Source: DASXMT01 sp963812965 (GTDB taxonomy: Bacteria; Actinomycetota; Acidimicrobiia; Acidimicrobiales; RAAP-2). Taken from it: 64,000 bases of DNA. This document shows positions 1-7,878 of the stretch, piece after piece. The DNA lies in assembly GCA_963812965.1 (NCBI GenBank), contig CAWEXG010000003.1, forward strand, positions 1 to 64,000. Direction: 5' to 3'. Under the pieces are notes generated by a model. That model was not told the origin of the DNA and made no database searches. It was given only the letters and a program-made list of their open reading frames with translations. The position numbers and the translations under genes were made by a program. Positions within the stretch are counted from its first letter, which is position 1. Each line of letters begins with the position of its first letter.

Positions 1-884
1 TCTATCGCTCGGTCTACCCGGGTGCCGACGATCGACCCCGTCACCGTGATGCCTTGGAGCACGGTCTCGAAAATGGGTAGCCTCATGGTGTTGTCGGCAG
101 GAAGGGCAACGAACACCAGCGTGCCGCCGCGCTTCAGGCTTCTGAACGCCTGCTCACAGGCGGTGGGCGAGACGGCGAGCACGATGGCCTGGTCAGCCCC
201 TCCCAGGGCCTGGATGGCCGCGACTGGGTCGTCAATGGCGGCATTCACAGTGTGTTCTGCCCCGAGGTCACGAGCGAGCTCGAGCTTGCTGTCGATGACG
301 TCGACGGCGGCCACCGATGCTCCGGCAATGCGAGCGTATTGCACGGCCATGTGGCCGAGGCCACCGATGCCGTACACGGCCACGAGATCAGAAGGGCGGG
401 CACCCGACACTTTCACCGCCTTGTAGGTAGTGACTCCGGCGCAGGTGAGCGGGGCAGCATCCAAGGGATCGAGGCCATTGGGCACCCGCCCGACGAACGC
501 GGCATCGGCCACTGCGTATTCGGCGTAGGCACCGTTTACGGTGTACCCCGAGTCCTGCTGGTTCGGGCACAGTGTCTCCCGTCCCGAAGCACAGTACTCA
601 CAGGCGCCACAGGCATAGCCGAGCCACGGTATGGCCACCCGATCACCCTCACGAAGGGCAGTGACCCCGGCGCCAAGACGCTCGATGATCCCCACTCCCT
701 CGTGACCAGGGATGAATGGGGGGTTGGGCTTTACGGGCCAGTCCCCGTGGGCGGCATGGATGTCCGTGTGGCACAGGCCACACGTCTCCATTTTCACCAC
801 CACCTGGCCATGGCCCGGCGTCGGCATGGGGACCTCTTCGATCCGCAACGGTTGGTCGAACGCATGAACGACTGCTGCCTTCAC
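1..884 (-). CDS. Zinc-dependent alcohol dehydrogenase, AdhP/AdhA type (3' end cut off by window)
   Basis: Medium-chain, zinc-dependent NAD(P)-alcohol dehydrogenase interconverting primary alcohols and aldehydes in the cytoplasm. The 294 visible residues read without interruption; about 45 C-terminal residues lie beyond position 1. Visible motifs are the catalytic-zinc cysteine in CGLCHTDIHAAHGD, GHEG, the structural-zinc set CGACEYCASGRETLC, and the Rossmann motif YGIGGLGHMAVQ. The GTG start at 884 is chosen because AAGGAG precedes it at normal spacing and the encoded start MKAAVVHAF is typical of the family. The aldehyde dehydrogenase gene ends 101 bp upstream on the same strand, so an alcohol-to-acid pair is likely. 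I see no copy of the 20-bp regulatory box before this gene. Confidence 0.93.
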   Translation of the reverse strand, partial: MKAAVVHAFDQPLRIEEVPMPTPGHGQVVVKMETCGLCHTDIHAAHGDWPVKPNPPFIPGHEGVGIIERLGAGVTALREGDRVAIPWLGYACGACEYCASGRETLCPNQQDSGYTVNGAYAEYAVADAAFVGRVPNGLDPLDAAPLTCAGVTTYKAVKVSGARPSDLVAVYGIGGLGHMAVQYARIAGASVAAVDVIDSKLELARDLGAEHTVNAAIDDPVAAIQALGGADQAIVLAVSPTACEQAFRSLKRGGTLVFVALPADNTMRLPIFETVLQGITVTGSIVGTRVDRAI

Positions 885-985
885 TGCTGTCTCCTTGGAG
901 TAGGTGCTGAATGCCTGAGGTAGTGGTTGTGGGGGGCGGTGTCTGGCCAGGGCCGGCTCATGGGCCGCAACCAAGTTCCTGACCG

Positions 986-2560
986 TCAGAAGAACCCCAA
1001 GGGCTTGGTGCTGTAGCTGACCAGCAGGTTCTTGGTCTGGGAGTAGTGCTCGAGCATCATCTGGTGGTTCTCGCGCCCACCCCCGAGATCTTGTAGCCAC
1101 CAAAGGCGGCGCCGGCCGGATAGAGGTGATAGCAGTTGGTCCAGACCCGTCCGGCCTTGATGGCTCGGCCCATCCGGTACGCCAGGTTCCCGTTTCGGGT
1201 CCACACACCGGCCCCGAGGCCGTATGGCGTGTCATTGGCGATGGCAATCGCGTCTGCCTCATCCTTGAACGTCGTCACAGCACAGGACGGGTCCGAAGAT
1301 CTCCTCTTGGAAGATCCGCATCCGGTTGTCACCCTTCAATACCGTCGGCTCGAAGTAGATAGCCACCGTCCAGCCCACCGCCGATCGCAGCCTGGCGGCC
1401 GCCAATGAGGCACTTCGGCGCCCTCGTCATCCCCGATCTTCACGTAGGACTCGATCTTCTCGAGCTGTTGGATCGAGACTTGGGGACCGATCATGGTCGC
1501 CGGATCGAGTGGGTTGCCTTGTGTGATCTTTCGAATCCGGTCGAGAGCACGTTCCATGAACCGGTCGTAGATCGATTCGTGGATCAGGGCCCGAGAGGGG
1601 CACGTGCACACCTCGCCCTTGTTGAAGGCGATAGAGGACGAGACCCTCGATGGCCTTGTCCAAGAACTCGTCGTCCTCATCCATCACGTCGGCAAAGAAG
1701 ATGTTCGGTGACTTGCCCCCGAGCTCGACGGTTGACGGAATGAGGTTCTCCGCCGCGTATTGCATGATGAGCCGCCCGGTCGTGGTCTCTCCGGTGAATC
1801 CGATCTTCGCGATACGTGGGTTGGATGCAAGGGCCTTCCCGATCTCGGCGCCGGGACCGGTCACGATATTGATGACTCCGGGCGGGACGGCGTCAGCAAT
1901 AACCTCGGCCAGTTTCAGGATGGACCAGGGCGTGGGCGATGCGGGCTTGAGGACCGTACAGTTCCCGGCGGCCAGCGCTGGCGCGATCTTCCATGCCGCC
2001 ATCAGGAGTGGGAAATTGAAGGGGATGATCTGGCCCACGACACCCAGTGGTTCCTGAAAGTGGTAGGCGACGGTATCGGCATCGATCTCGGTGGAACGGC
2101 CTTCGAGGGACCGAGTGGCCCCGGCGAAGTAGCGGAAATGGTCGACGGCCAGTGGGAGATCGGCCGCCAATGTCTCACGGACCGGCTTTCCGTTCTCCCA
2201 GGACTCGGCCACAGCCAACATCTCCAGGTTGGCCTCGATGGCATCGGCAATGCGATTGAGAACTGCGGCTCGCCCGGCCAGCGACGTCTCGCCCCAGGCG
2301 TCCTTGGCCGCATGAGCGGCGTCGAGAGCCAGCTCAACGTCTTCCGCGGTGGATCGCGCCACTGTGCAGAAGGGCTGGCCGTCAACGGGGCTGACGTCGA
2401 CCATGTATTCGGCCTTGACCGGCGGCACCCAGGTCCCGCCGATGAAGTTGTCATACTGGGCCCGAACCTCGACAATGCTGCCCGGCTTTCCCGGTGCTAC
2501 ATACACGCTGCTGGCCGGCATGACCTCGGTCGCTACCAGTTCTTCTTCGGTCAGTGTCAT
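986..2560 (-). pseudogene. NAD-dependent aldehyde dehydrogenase (ExaC/AldA type), C-terminal half broken by about five frameshifts
   Basis: Family function is oxidation of acetaldehyde and related aldehydes to acids with NAD. The ATG at 2560 (GGAGA upstream) opens an intact N-terminal two thirds with NFIGGTWVPP, the cofactor-fold signature IPFNFPLLMAAWK and the glutamate motif VELGGKSPN. Beyond that the frame must change near 1632, 1408, 1359, 1280 and 1073 to recover family sequence. The fragments, in different frames, are FNKGEVCTCPSR (catalytic Cys), IFQEEIFGPVL, AGRVWTNCYHLYPAGAAFGG and the C-terminus LVSYSTKPLGFF. Four shifts look like one-base insertions and one like a one-base deletion. 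Summed length (about 525 residues) fits the family. Either a decaying gene or clustered base-call errors; the adjacent genes are clean. It is divergent from the alcohol dehydrogenase at 2782, and the shared intergenic region carries two regulatory boxes. Confidence 0.85.
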
Positions 2561-2674
2561 GGGGTCTCCAGGCTTGGGGCTCGATCGATTTGGAACTCAC
2601 TCTGTGTCTCTCGGACACATCGGTGCGGGCCAAAGTCACTTCCTGCCTCCACAGTAAGAAGAGGGCGCCTACCA

Positions 2675-2694
2675 CCAATAGGGTCGAAGGTCCC
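2675..2694 (-). promoter_or_regulatory. DosR-like box A, facing the aldehyde dehydrogenase
   Basis: Reads GGGACCTTCGACCCTATTGG on the minus strand, 115 bp before the aldehyde dehydrogenase ATG. It matches the 20-bp element found before six other units in the first 20 kb. Binding by a DosR/NarL-type regulator is inferred from resemblance only. Confidence 0.7.
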
Positions 2695-2721
2695 AATCTG
2701 CCCAAGTGCGTCGGCTGGGAT

Positions 2722-2741
2722 TGGACCTTCGGCCCTATCGG
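2722..2741 (+). promoter_or_regulatory. DosR-like box B, facing the alcohol dehydrogenase at 2782
   Basis: Reads TGGACCTTCGGCCCTATCGG, 40 bp before the start codon. It shares the GGAC-TTCG-CCCTA core and the downstream ATYGG with box A but points the opposite way, so each divergent gene has its own box. Confidence 0.7.
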
Positions 2742-2781
2742 GCAATCGTTCAGCCGACCACCATGAAGCGAAGGAGGTCTC

Positions 2782-3801
2782 ATGACAGCAACGACCATGA
2801 AGGCATGGGCCGTGGACAGGCCCGGCCCAATCGATACTCATCCTCTACTTCGGGTCGATCGACCGTTGCCCGATCCCGGCCCGCACCAAGTGCGTGTCCA
2901 GGTTCGCGCCTGTGGCGTGTGCCGCACCGATCTCCACCTCGCCGAAGGGGATCTTCAACCCAAGGATCACCTCGTCGTCCCCGGACATGAGATCGTCGGC
3001 ATCGTCGATCAATGCGGTCCCGAGTGCGTCCGATTCAAGATTGGCCATCGGGTAGGCATCCCCTGGCTCGCCCAGACCTGCGGGTCATGTCCCTTCTGCC
3101 TATCCGGACGAGAGAACCTCTGCCTCTTACCAAGGTTCACCGGCTGGGACCAGGACGGCGGCTATGCCGACTATGCGGTCGTCGATGAGCGCTACGCCTA
3201 TACGATTCCCGACTCGTTCAACGATCAGGAAGCGGCGCCGCTCTTGTGCGCAGGCATCATTGGGTATCGCGCCCTCATACGCTCGCAGTTGCCTCAAGGA
3301 GGTCGCCTCGGAGTCTACGGCTTCGGTGGTTCAGCTCACATCATCGCCCAAGTGGCCATCGCTGAGGGTGCTCGCGTGCACGTCCTGACACGAGCGACCG
3401 AAGCCCGCGAACTCGCCCTGCGCCTGGGTGCCTCCAGTGCTGGTGGGGCGACGGACATGCCCCCCGAGCCGCTCGACTCGGCCATACTATTCGCGCCCGT
3501 CGGAGACCTGGTGCCGCCCGCACTGGAGGCTCTCGACCGTGGTGGCACCCTCGCCATCGCCGGCATCCACCTCAGCGACATCCCTCCGCTCAACTACGAG
3601 CGTCATCTTTTCGAGGAACGAGCAGTCTGCAGTGTTACCGCCAACACAAGGCAAGACGGCGAAGACTTCCTCCAGTTGGCGGCGCGGGTCGGCGTGCAGG
3701 TCTCGACCGCTCCGTATGCGGTTGGTGACGCCAACCTCGCACTAGCGGACTTGGCCCATGATCGGGTCAATGGGGCTGCCGTGCTGCTCAATGACCGTTG
3801 A
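2782..3801 (+). CDS. Zinc-binding alcohol dehydrogenase family protein
   Basis: Medium-chain zinc alcohol dehydrogenase, 339 residues, full family length. Motifs in order are the catalytic-zinc cysteine in CGVCRTDLHLAEGD (near residue 50), PGHE, the structural-zinc cysteines in CGSCPFCLSGRENLC (about 100-114), and a modified nucleotide loop VYGFGGSAHIIAQ. The GFGGSA loop and GWDQDGGYADY segment are typical of the branch annotated as 'zinc-binding alcohol dehydrogenase family protein', which acts on short alcohols/aldehydes; the exact substrate is not readable. The start has a strong AAGGAGG site nine bases upstream. Divergent from the aldehyde dehydrogenase, with DosR-like boxes A and B between them, so the pair is probably co-induced. 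The ABC exporter genes follow closely but use a separate start. Confidence 0.92.
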   Translation: MTATTMKAWAVDRPGPIDTHPLLRVDRPLPDPGPHQVRVQVRACGVCRTDLHLAEGDLQPKDHLVVPGHEIVGIVDQCGPECVRFKIGHRVGIPWLAQTCGSCPFCLSGRENLCLLPRFTGWDQDGGYADYAVVDERYAYTIPDSFNDQEAAPLLCAGIIGYRALIRSQLPQGGRLGVYGFGGSAHIIAQVAIAEGARVHVLTRATEARELALRLGASSAGGATDMPPEPLDSAILFAPVGDLVPPALEALDRGGTLAIAGIHLSDIPPLNYERHLFEERAVCSVTANTRQDGEDFLQLAARVGVQVSTAPYAVGDANLALADLAHDRVNGAAVLLNDR

Positions 3802-3824
3802 CCGATCCAGAAACGAGACATGTC

Positions 3825-4736
3825 ATGGCGGTACCGGCCATCCGAACCCACGGTCTATCCAAGCGATACGGTTCCTTTGACGCCTTGGCCAATCTCGATC
3901 TCGAGGTGGCCCAGGGCGAGGTTCTCGGCTATCTCGGTCCCAACGGGGCAGGAAAGACGACCACTATTCGACTCCTGCTCGGGCTGATCCGTCCCAGTAC
4001 GGGAAGGGCCGAGATATTCGGGCTGGACTGCTGGAAACAACCCGTCGACGCTCACCGTCGCCTCGGCTATGTCCCGGGGGAGGCCAACTTGTGGCCCTCG
4101 CTGACCGGGGGTGAGACACTCCACCTCCTGAGCCGGGTGCAAGGCCGCTTCGATCCGGCCTACCAGAGCGAGCTCGTCGACCGATTCGACTTCGACCCGT
4201 CGAAGGCGGTCCGAACCTATTCGAAAGGCAACCGCCAAAAGCTCATCCTGATCGCGGCGTTGATGACACGCCCCGATCTTCTCGTTCTCGACGAGCCCAC
4301 CAGCGGGCTCGACCCGATCATGGAACAGGCGTTTCGCCATTGTGTCCACGAGGCCAGCGCCCGGGGGCAGACCGTTTTCCTGTCCTCCCACATCCTGAGC
4401 GAGGTCGAGGCACTGTGCACCCGGGTGGGAATCCTGCGAGCGGGGACCCTTGTCGATATCGGTACTCTGGCCGAGCTACGCCACCTTTCCTCCCTCAGCG
4501 TGGAGGCCACCTTTGACGGCTCCGTGCCCGACCTCTCCCGGGTGCCCGGGGTAACAGCCATCGAGACCGAGGGGCGCAGTGTGAGATGCCAGGTCCGCGG
4601 ATCAGTGGAACCACTATTGAAGGTGTTGGCTGCGGCTGGGGTCCATGAGCTCTTGAGCCGCGAGCCGTCGCTCGAGGAGCTCTTTCTCGCCCACTACGGC
4701 GAAGCTTCCGAAACTGAGCCGGTCCATGTCGGCTGA
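3825..4736 (+). CDS. ABC transporter ATP-binding protein (ABC-2 type exporter)
   Basis: Cytoplasmic ATPase of an ABC-2 exporter, about 303 residues. Walker A GPNGAGKTTT, a signature region given as YSKGNRQKL (in place of the usual LSGGQ, as is common in this exporter subclass), Walker B LLVLDEPTSGLDP and the switch-histidine motif LSSHILSEV are all present. A C-terminal extension of about 80 residues follows the nucleotide-binding domain, as in DrrA/CcmA-like subunits. I chose the ATG at 3825; an in-frame TTG at 3798 would overlap the upstream stop. The gene overlaps the permease by 11 bp, so the two are translationally coupled and form one exporter. The transported substrate cannot be inferred. 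Confidence 0.9.
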   Translation: MAVPAIRTHGLSKRYGSFDALANLDLEVAQGEVLGYLGPNGAGKTTTIRLLLGLIRPSTGRAEIFGLDCWKQPVDAHRRLGYVPGEANLWPSLTGGETLHLLSRVQGRFDPAYQSELVDRFDFDPSKAVRTYSKGNRQKLILIAALMTRPDLLVLDEPTSGLDPIMEQAFRHCVHEASARGQTVFLSSHILSEVEALCTRVGILRAGTLVDIGTLAELRHLSSLSVEATFDGSVPDLSRVPGVTAIETEGRSVRCQVRGSVEPLLKVLAAAGVHELLSREPSLEELFLAHYGEASETEPVHVG

Positions 4737-6375
4737 CCCCGCCGTACTCGAGCTCAAAAGAGCCGATCGCCATCCCGCCTCGATCATCGCACGAGAGACA
4801 GCACGCCACGGGATGCGCTCGGCCGCACTCTGGGGAGTGGCTTTCGGCACTTACGTGTCCATATCGGCCCTCGGCTACGTGGCCAACTACAAGACGACGG
4901 CCCAACGGGACGGTATCGCTCAGACCTTCGGCGCCAATGTCGGCATCAACGCCATCATCGGCCCCGCTCATGAGATCCAAACAGTGGCCGGGTTCACCGC
5001 ATGGCGCAGTCTCGGCGTCCTCAGCATCGTGGGTGCAGTCTGGGGTCTCCTCCAAGCCACCAAGTCCCTTCGCGGCGAGGAGGACGCCGGCCGGTGGGAG
5101 ATCATGCTCGCTGGCCAGACCACCCGTCGGGGGGCAGCGGGCCAAGGGATCACCGGGCTCACTGTGGACGCTCTCATCACGTGGATGGTCACAGCAGTCA
5201 TCGTCATCGCCGTGGGGCAGTCCTCCGAAGTGCACATCGGCGCTGGGGCTTCCCTCTACCTGGCGACAGCACTGGTGGCCAGCATGGGTATATTCCTGGC
5301 CGTTGGAGCCCTCGCCAGCCAGCTGGCACCCACTCGCCGCCAAGCAGCCTCCTATGCCGGCATCGCCCTCGGGTTGGCTTACGCCCTCCGAATGGTGGCT
5401 GACTCGGGTACCAGCCTGTCCTGGTTGCGCTGGATGACCCCGCTGGGCTGGGTCGAGGAATTGCAGCCTCTCACCGCTCCCCGCCCGTTGATGCTCGTGC
5501 CCATCGTTGGCCTGGTAGTAGCCCTCTCTGGCGTGACGGTCTATCTGGCCGGCAGGCGCGACCTCGGCGCCAGCACCATCGCCGATCGCGTTCGCCCCAA
5601 GGACCGCACTCGCCTGTTGGCCGGACCGGGGGGCCTCACGGTGCGGCTGGTCCGGTCGGCCGCCATCGGCTGGACCATTGCCATCGCCCTCGCTGGCCTC
5701 ATGATGGGCCTCATCGCCAAGTCGGCGGGGGCTGCCCTGATGAGCTCGACGCGGGTCCGACAGCTGTTTTCGACCCTTGGCGCCCACGGGGGAGGGCCAT
5801 CGGCCTATCTCGGAGTCGCCTTTCTCATTGTCGCCGTGCTGGTGGCTCTGGTAGCTGCCGAGCAGATCAGCGCGGCGAGGGGTGAGGAGGCGACCGGTCG
5901 ATTGGACCACCTACTCGTCCGCGAGACCTCTCGGACCTGGTGGTACGTCGGGCGCCTCCTGGTAGCGATTGTGGTTCTTGCCGTGGCGGGCCTGGCCGCC
6001 GGATTGAGCGCCTGGGCCGGGGCCGCCGCCCAGGCTTCGGGAGTGGGGCTGGTAAGCCTCCTTGCTGCCGGGATCAACCTGGTCCCCCCCGCCGTGCTGT
6101 TACTCGGAATCGGGGCCTTGGTCCTCGGCTGGGCACCACGAGCAGCGCCGGGTGCCGTCTACGCCCTCCTGGCCTGGTCGTTCCTCGTCGAGCTCATCGG
6201 GGGGATCGTAGGGATCAACCACTGGCTCTTGGATACCTCCGTCTTTCACCAGATGGCCGCAGCGCCAGCTACCAGCCCGGACTGGTTTACAAGCGGGATC
6301 CTCGTTGGCCTGGGCGCAGTCGCCGCCCTGCTCGGGGGGATCGGATTTCGCCATCGCGACCTGGCCGAGGCGTGA
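4726..6375 (+). CDS. ABC transporter permease (ABC-2 type, duplicated 12-TM form)
   Basis: Integral membrane partner of the ATPase encoded immediately upstream (11-bp overlap). It has 549 residues with two similar halves, each with about six hydrophobic segments. Both halves carry an SxRGEEdxGRWxxxL-like cytoplasmic loop: SLRGEEDAGRWEIMLAGQT near residue 112 and AARGEEATGRLDHLLVRET near residue 385. That internal duplication is typical of TetA/exporter permeases in actinobacteria. Probably exports a drug, lipid or polyketide-like compound; the family is not specific enough to say more. Confidence 0.88.
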   Translation: MSADPAVLELKRADRHPASIIARETARHGMRSAALWGVAFGTYVSISALGYVANYKTTAQRDGIAQTFGANVGINAIIGPAHEIQTVAGFTAWRSLGVLSIVGAVWGLLQATKSLRGEEDAGRWEIMLAGQTTRRGAAGQGITGLTVDALITWMVTAVIVIAVGQSSEVHIGAGASLYLATALVASMGIFLAVGALASQLAPTRRQAASYAGIALGLAYALRMVADSGTSLSWLRWMTPLGWVEELQPLTAPRPLMLVPIVGLVVALSGVTVYLAGRRDLGASTIADRVRPKDRTRLLAGPGGLTVRLVRSAAIGWTIAIALAGLMMGLIAKSAGAALMSSTRVRQLFSTLGAHGGGPSAYLGVAFLIVAVLVALVAAEQISAARGEEATGRLDHLLVRETSRTWWYVGRLLVAIVVLAVAGLAAGLSAWAGAAAQASGVGLVSLLAAGINLVPPAVLLLGIGALVLGWAPRAAPGAVYALLAWSFLVELIGGIVGINHWLLDTSVFHQMAAAPATSPDWFTSGILVGLGAVAALLGGIGFRHRDLAEA

Positions 6376-6448
6376 AGTCCACCGACGTAGGCACGGGAAC
6401 ACGCACCGTCCAGCAAGCCTATGCCGCCGAGGGCGAGATACATCAGAT

Positions 6449-6468
6449 GTGACCAACGGCACTAGTGG
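6449..6468 (+). promoter_or_regulatory. DosR-like box G (weaker copy) before the PNPOx-like gene
   Basis: Reads GTGACCAACGGCACTAGTGG. It matches the consensus at 15 of 20 positions including GAC, CGGC and CTAGTGG, and ends 29 bp before the ATG at 6498. The alternative GTG start at 6465 lies inside the box, which argues for 6498. Confidence 0.5.
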
Positions 6469-6497
6469 CGGTCCCCCTTGGCCGTCACAATGATGTC

Positions 6498-6974
6498 ATG
6501 ACCGGTTCACACGATGATGCGCCCCGGAACGATGGCGGGACTGACGAGGAATTTGAGGAGCGAGAGCTCCAAGCAATCAGCGAGGAGGACTGCTTCGCCC
6601 TCTTGGGGAACCAGGATCTCGGTCGACTGGTCGTCGTTCGGGACGGACAGCCGGAAATCTTTCCCGTCAACTATGCCCTCGACGGCCGGACTGTCGTCAT
6701 CAGAACGCAACCCGGAGTGAAGTTGTCCTACGCAGCGCTGGCACGCGTGGCGTTCGAGGTCGAGGACATCGATCGCGAGCGTCGAGAGGGGTGGGTGGTC
6801 GTCGTGAAGGGCCTAGGCGAGGACATCTCCGATGCGATCGACCCGTTGTCCGATCACGCTCGGGCCCGTGCCGTTCGCCCGTGGGTGAGTGGCGCCCACG
6901 AGTCCCACATTGCCATTGCACGCCCCGTCGTATCGGGAAGGCGCCTCGGTGGCCCCACCCCACCAGCGCCATGA
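6498..6974 (+). CDS. Pyridoxamine 5'-phosphate oxidase-like flavin/F420-binding protein
   Basis: A 158-residue protein with the split-barrel PNPOx fold. An acidic N-terminal arm is followed by ISEEDCFALLGNQDLGRLVVVRDGQPEIFPVNYAL, the hallmark first half of the family, then a hydrophobic strand region ending in WVSGAHESHIAIARPVVSGRRL. Such proteins bind FMN or F420 and act as reductases, or sense or sequester flavin. Mycobacterial members such as Rv3129 and Rv1155 are relatives by fold (general knowledge, no search run). It stands alone on the plus strand after the exporter and before the sugar phosphatase gene, with a DosR-like box directly upstream. The start is set by the box and by the lack of a better in-frame codon; no clear ribosome site is visible, so translation may be leaderless or weak. 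Confidence 0.85.
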   Translation: MTGSHDDAPRNDGGTDEEFEERELQAISEEDCFALLGNQDLGRLVVVRDGQPEIFPVNYALDGRTVVIRTQPGVKLSYAALARVAFEVEDIDRERREGWVVVVKGLGEDISDAIDPLSDHARARAVRPWVSGAHESHIAIARPVVSGRRLGGPTPPAP

Positions 6975-7080
6975 CCAGCGGCCACGGAGGATGTCGCTGC
7001 TCGGCCCGACAATGAGTCCGGGTCTCACTGATGGAGCTCCCCATCTCGCCTCCGATCTCCAAGAACAAGCACCCGGGCCC

Positions 7081-7878
7081 ATGCTTCCGATCAGTCGCAT
7101 CGATGCCGTCATTTTCGATATGGATGGCGTCGTCACGGATACTGCACTGCTCCATGCCCAATGCTGGAAACAGACCTTCGATTCCCTTCTTCGGTCCGTA
7201 TCCGATGAGACCGGGCAGACCCTTCGGCCATTTACCATGGCCGAATACGCCCAGTACGTTGACGGCAAACCTCGTTATGACGGCGCCGCCGCCTTCCTTG
7301 CTGCTCGAGAGCTCTCACTCGAATGGGGCGATGCGTCGGACCCACCCGGGCTTCGGACCGTCTGTGGATTGGGGAACCTCAAGGCCCTGCGATTCGAGGA
7401 TGCACTCGACACTCAGGGAGTGGTGCCCTTCGAGTCGACGATCATCCTCATTCGTGAGCTTCGCTGGCGCGGAATCCAGGCTGCCTTGATTTCGTCGAGT
7501 CGCCACGTGTCGAGGGTCCTCACCTCTGCTGGCATCGCAGACCTCTTCGACGTTGTCGTGGATGGAAACGACGCCGCCGGGCTCGGGTTGCCCGGCAAGC
7601 CTGATCCCGCCATCTTTCTCGCCGCGGCGCGGGCCATCGGTGTCGACCCGAGTCGAGCTGTGGTCGTGGAGGATGCGCTCGCCGGGGTGGAAGCCGGTCA
7701 CCGAGGCGGCTTTGCCATGGTCGTCGGGGTCGACCGAAAGGGTCGAGCAGAAGCACTGCGTGACCACGGTGCCGATGTCGTGGTGGCCGACCTGGCCGAC
7801 ATCGAGCTGGATGACACGGGCTCGGAGGAACGGAGCTCGGCGCCACCGAGTCACCCGATCCGGCGGCAGCCGCGGTGA
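7081..7878 (+). CDS. HAD-superfamily beta-phosphoglucomutase
   Basis: Converts beta-glucose 1-phosphate to glucose 6-phosphate through an aspartyl-phosphate. Visible HAD motifs are the nucleophile motif IFDMDGVVTDTALLH (DxD with the following Gly), the cap-domain lysine region YVDGKPRYDGAAAFL, motif II ALISSSRH, a lysine in GKPDPAIFLAAA and the acidic motif VVEDALAGVEAG. That combination is the beta-PGM pattern. The stop overlaps the GH65 gene start by four bases (GTGA), so the phosphorylase product feeds directly to this enzyme, as in the mycobacterial Rv3400-Rv3401 pair. The start is uncertain: in-frame ATGs at 6991 and 7012 would add a short N-terminal arm. Confidence 0.92.
   Translation: MLPISRIDAVIFDMDGVVTDTALLHAQCWKQTFDSLLRSVSDETGQTLRPFTMAEYAQYVDGKPRYDGAAAFLAARELSLEWGDASDPPGLRTVCGLGNLKALRFEDALDTQGVVPFESTIILIRELRWRGIQAALISSSRHVSRVLTSAGIADLFDVVVDGNDAAGLGLPGKPDPAIFLAAARAIGVDPSRAVVVEDALAGVEAGHRGGFAMVVGVDRKGRAEALRDHGADVVVADLADIELDDTGSEERSSAPPSHPIRRQPR

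Noticed and set aside
3798..3824. TTG start for the ABC ATPase
   Set aside because: It overlaps the upstream stop without a ribosome site; the ATG at 3825 begins the family sequence.
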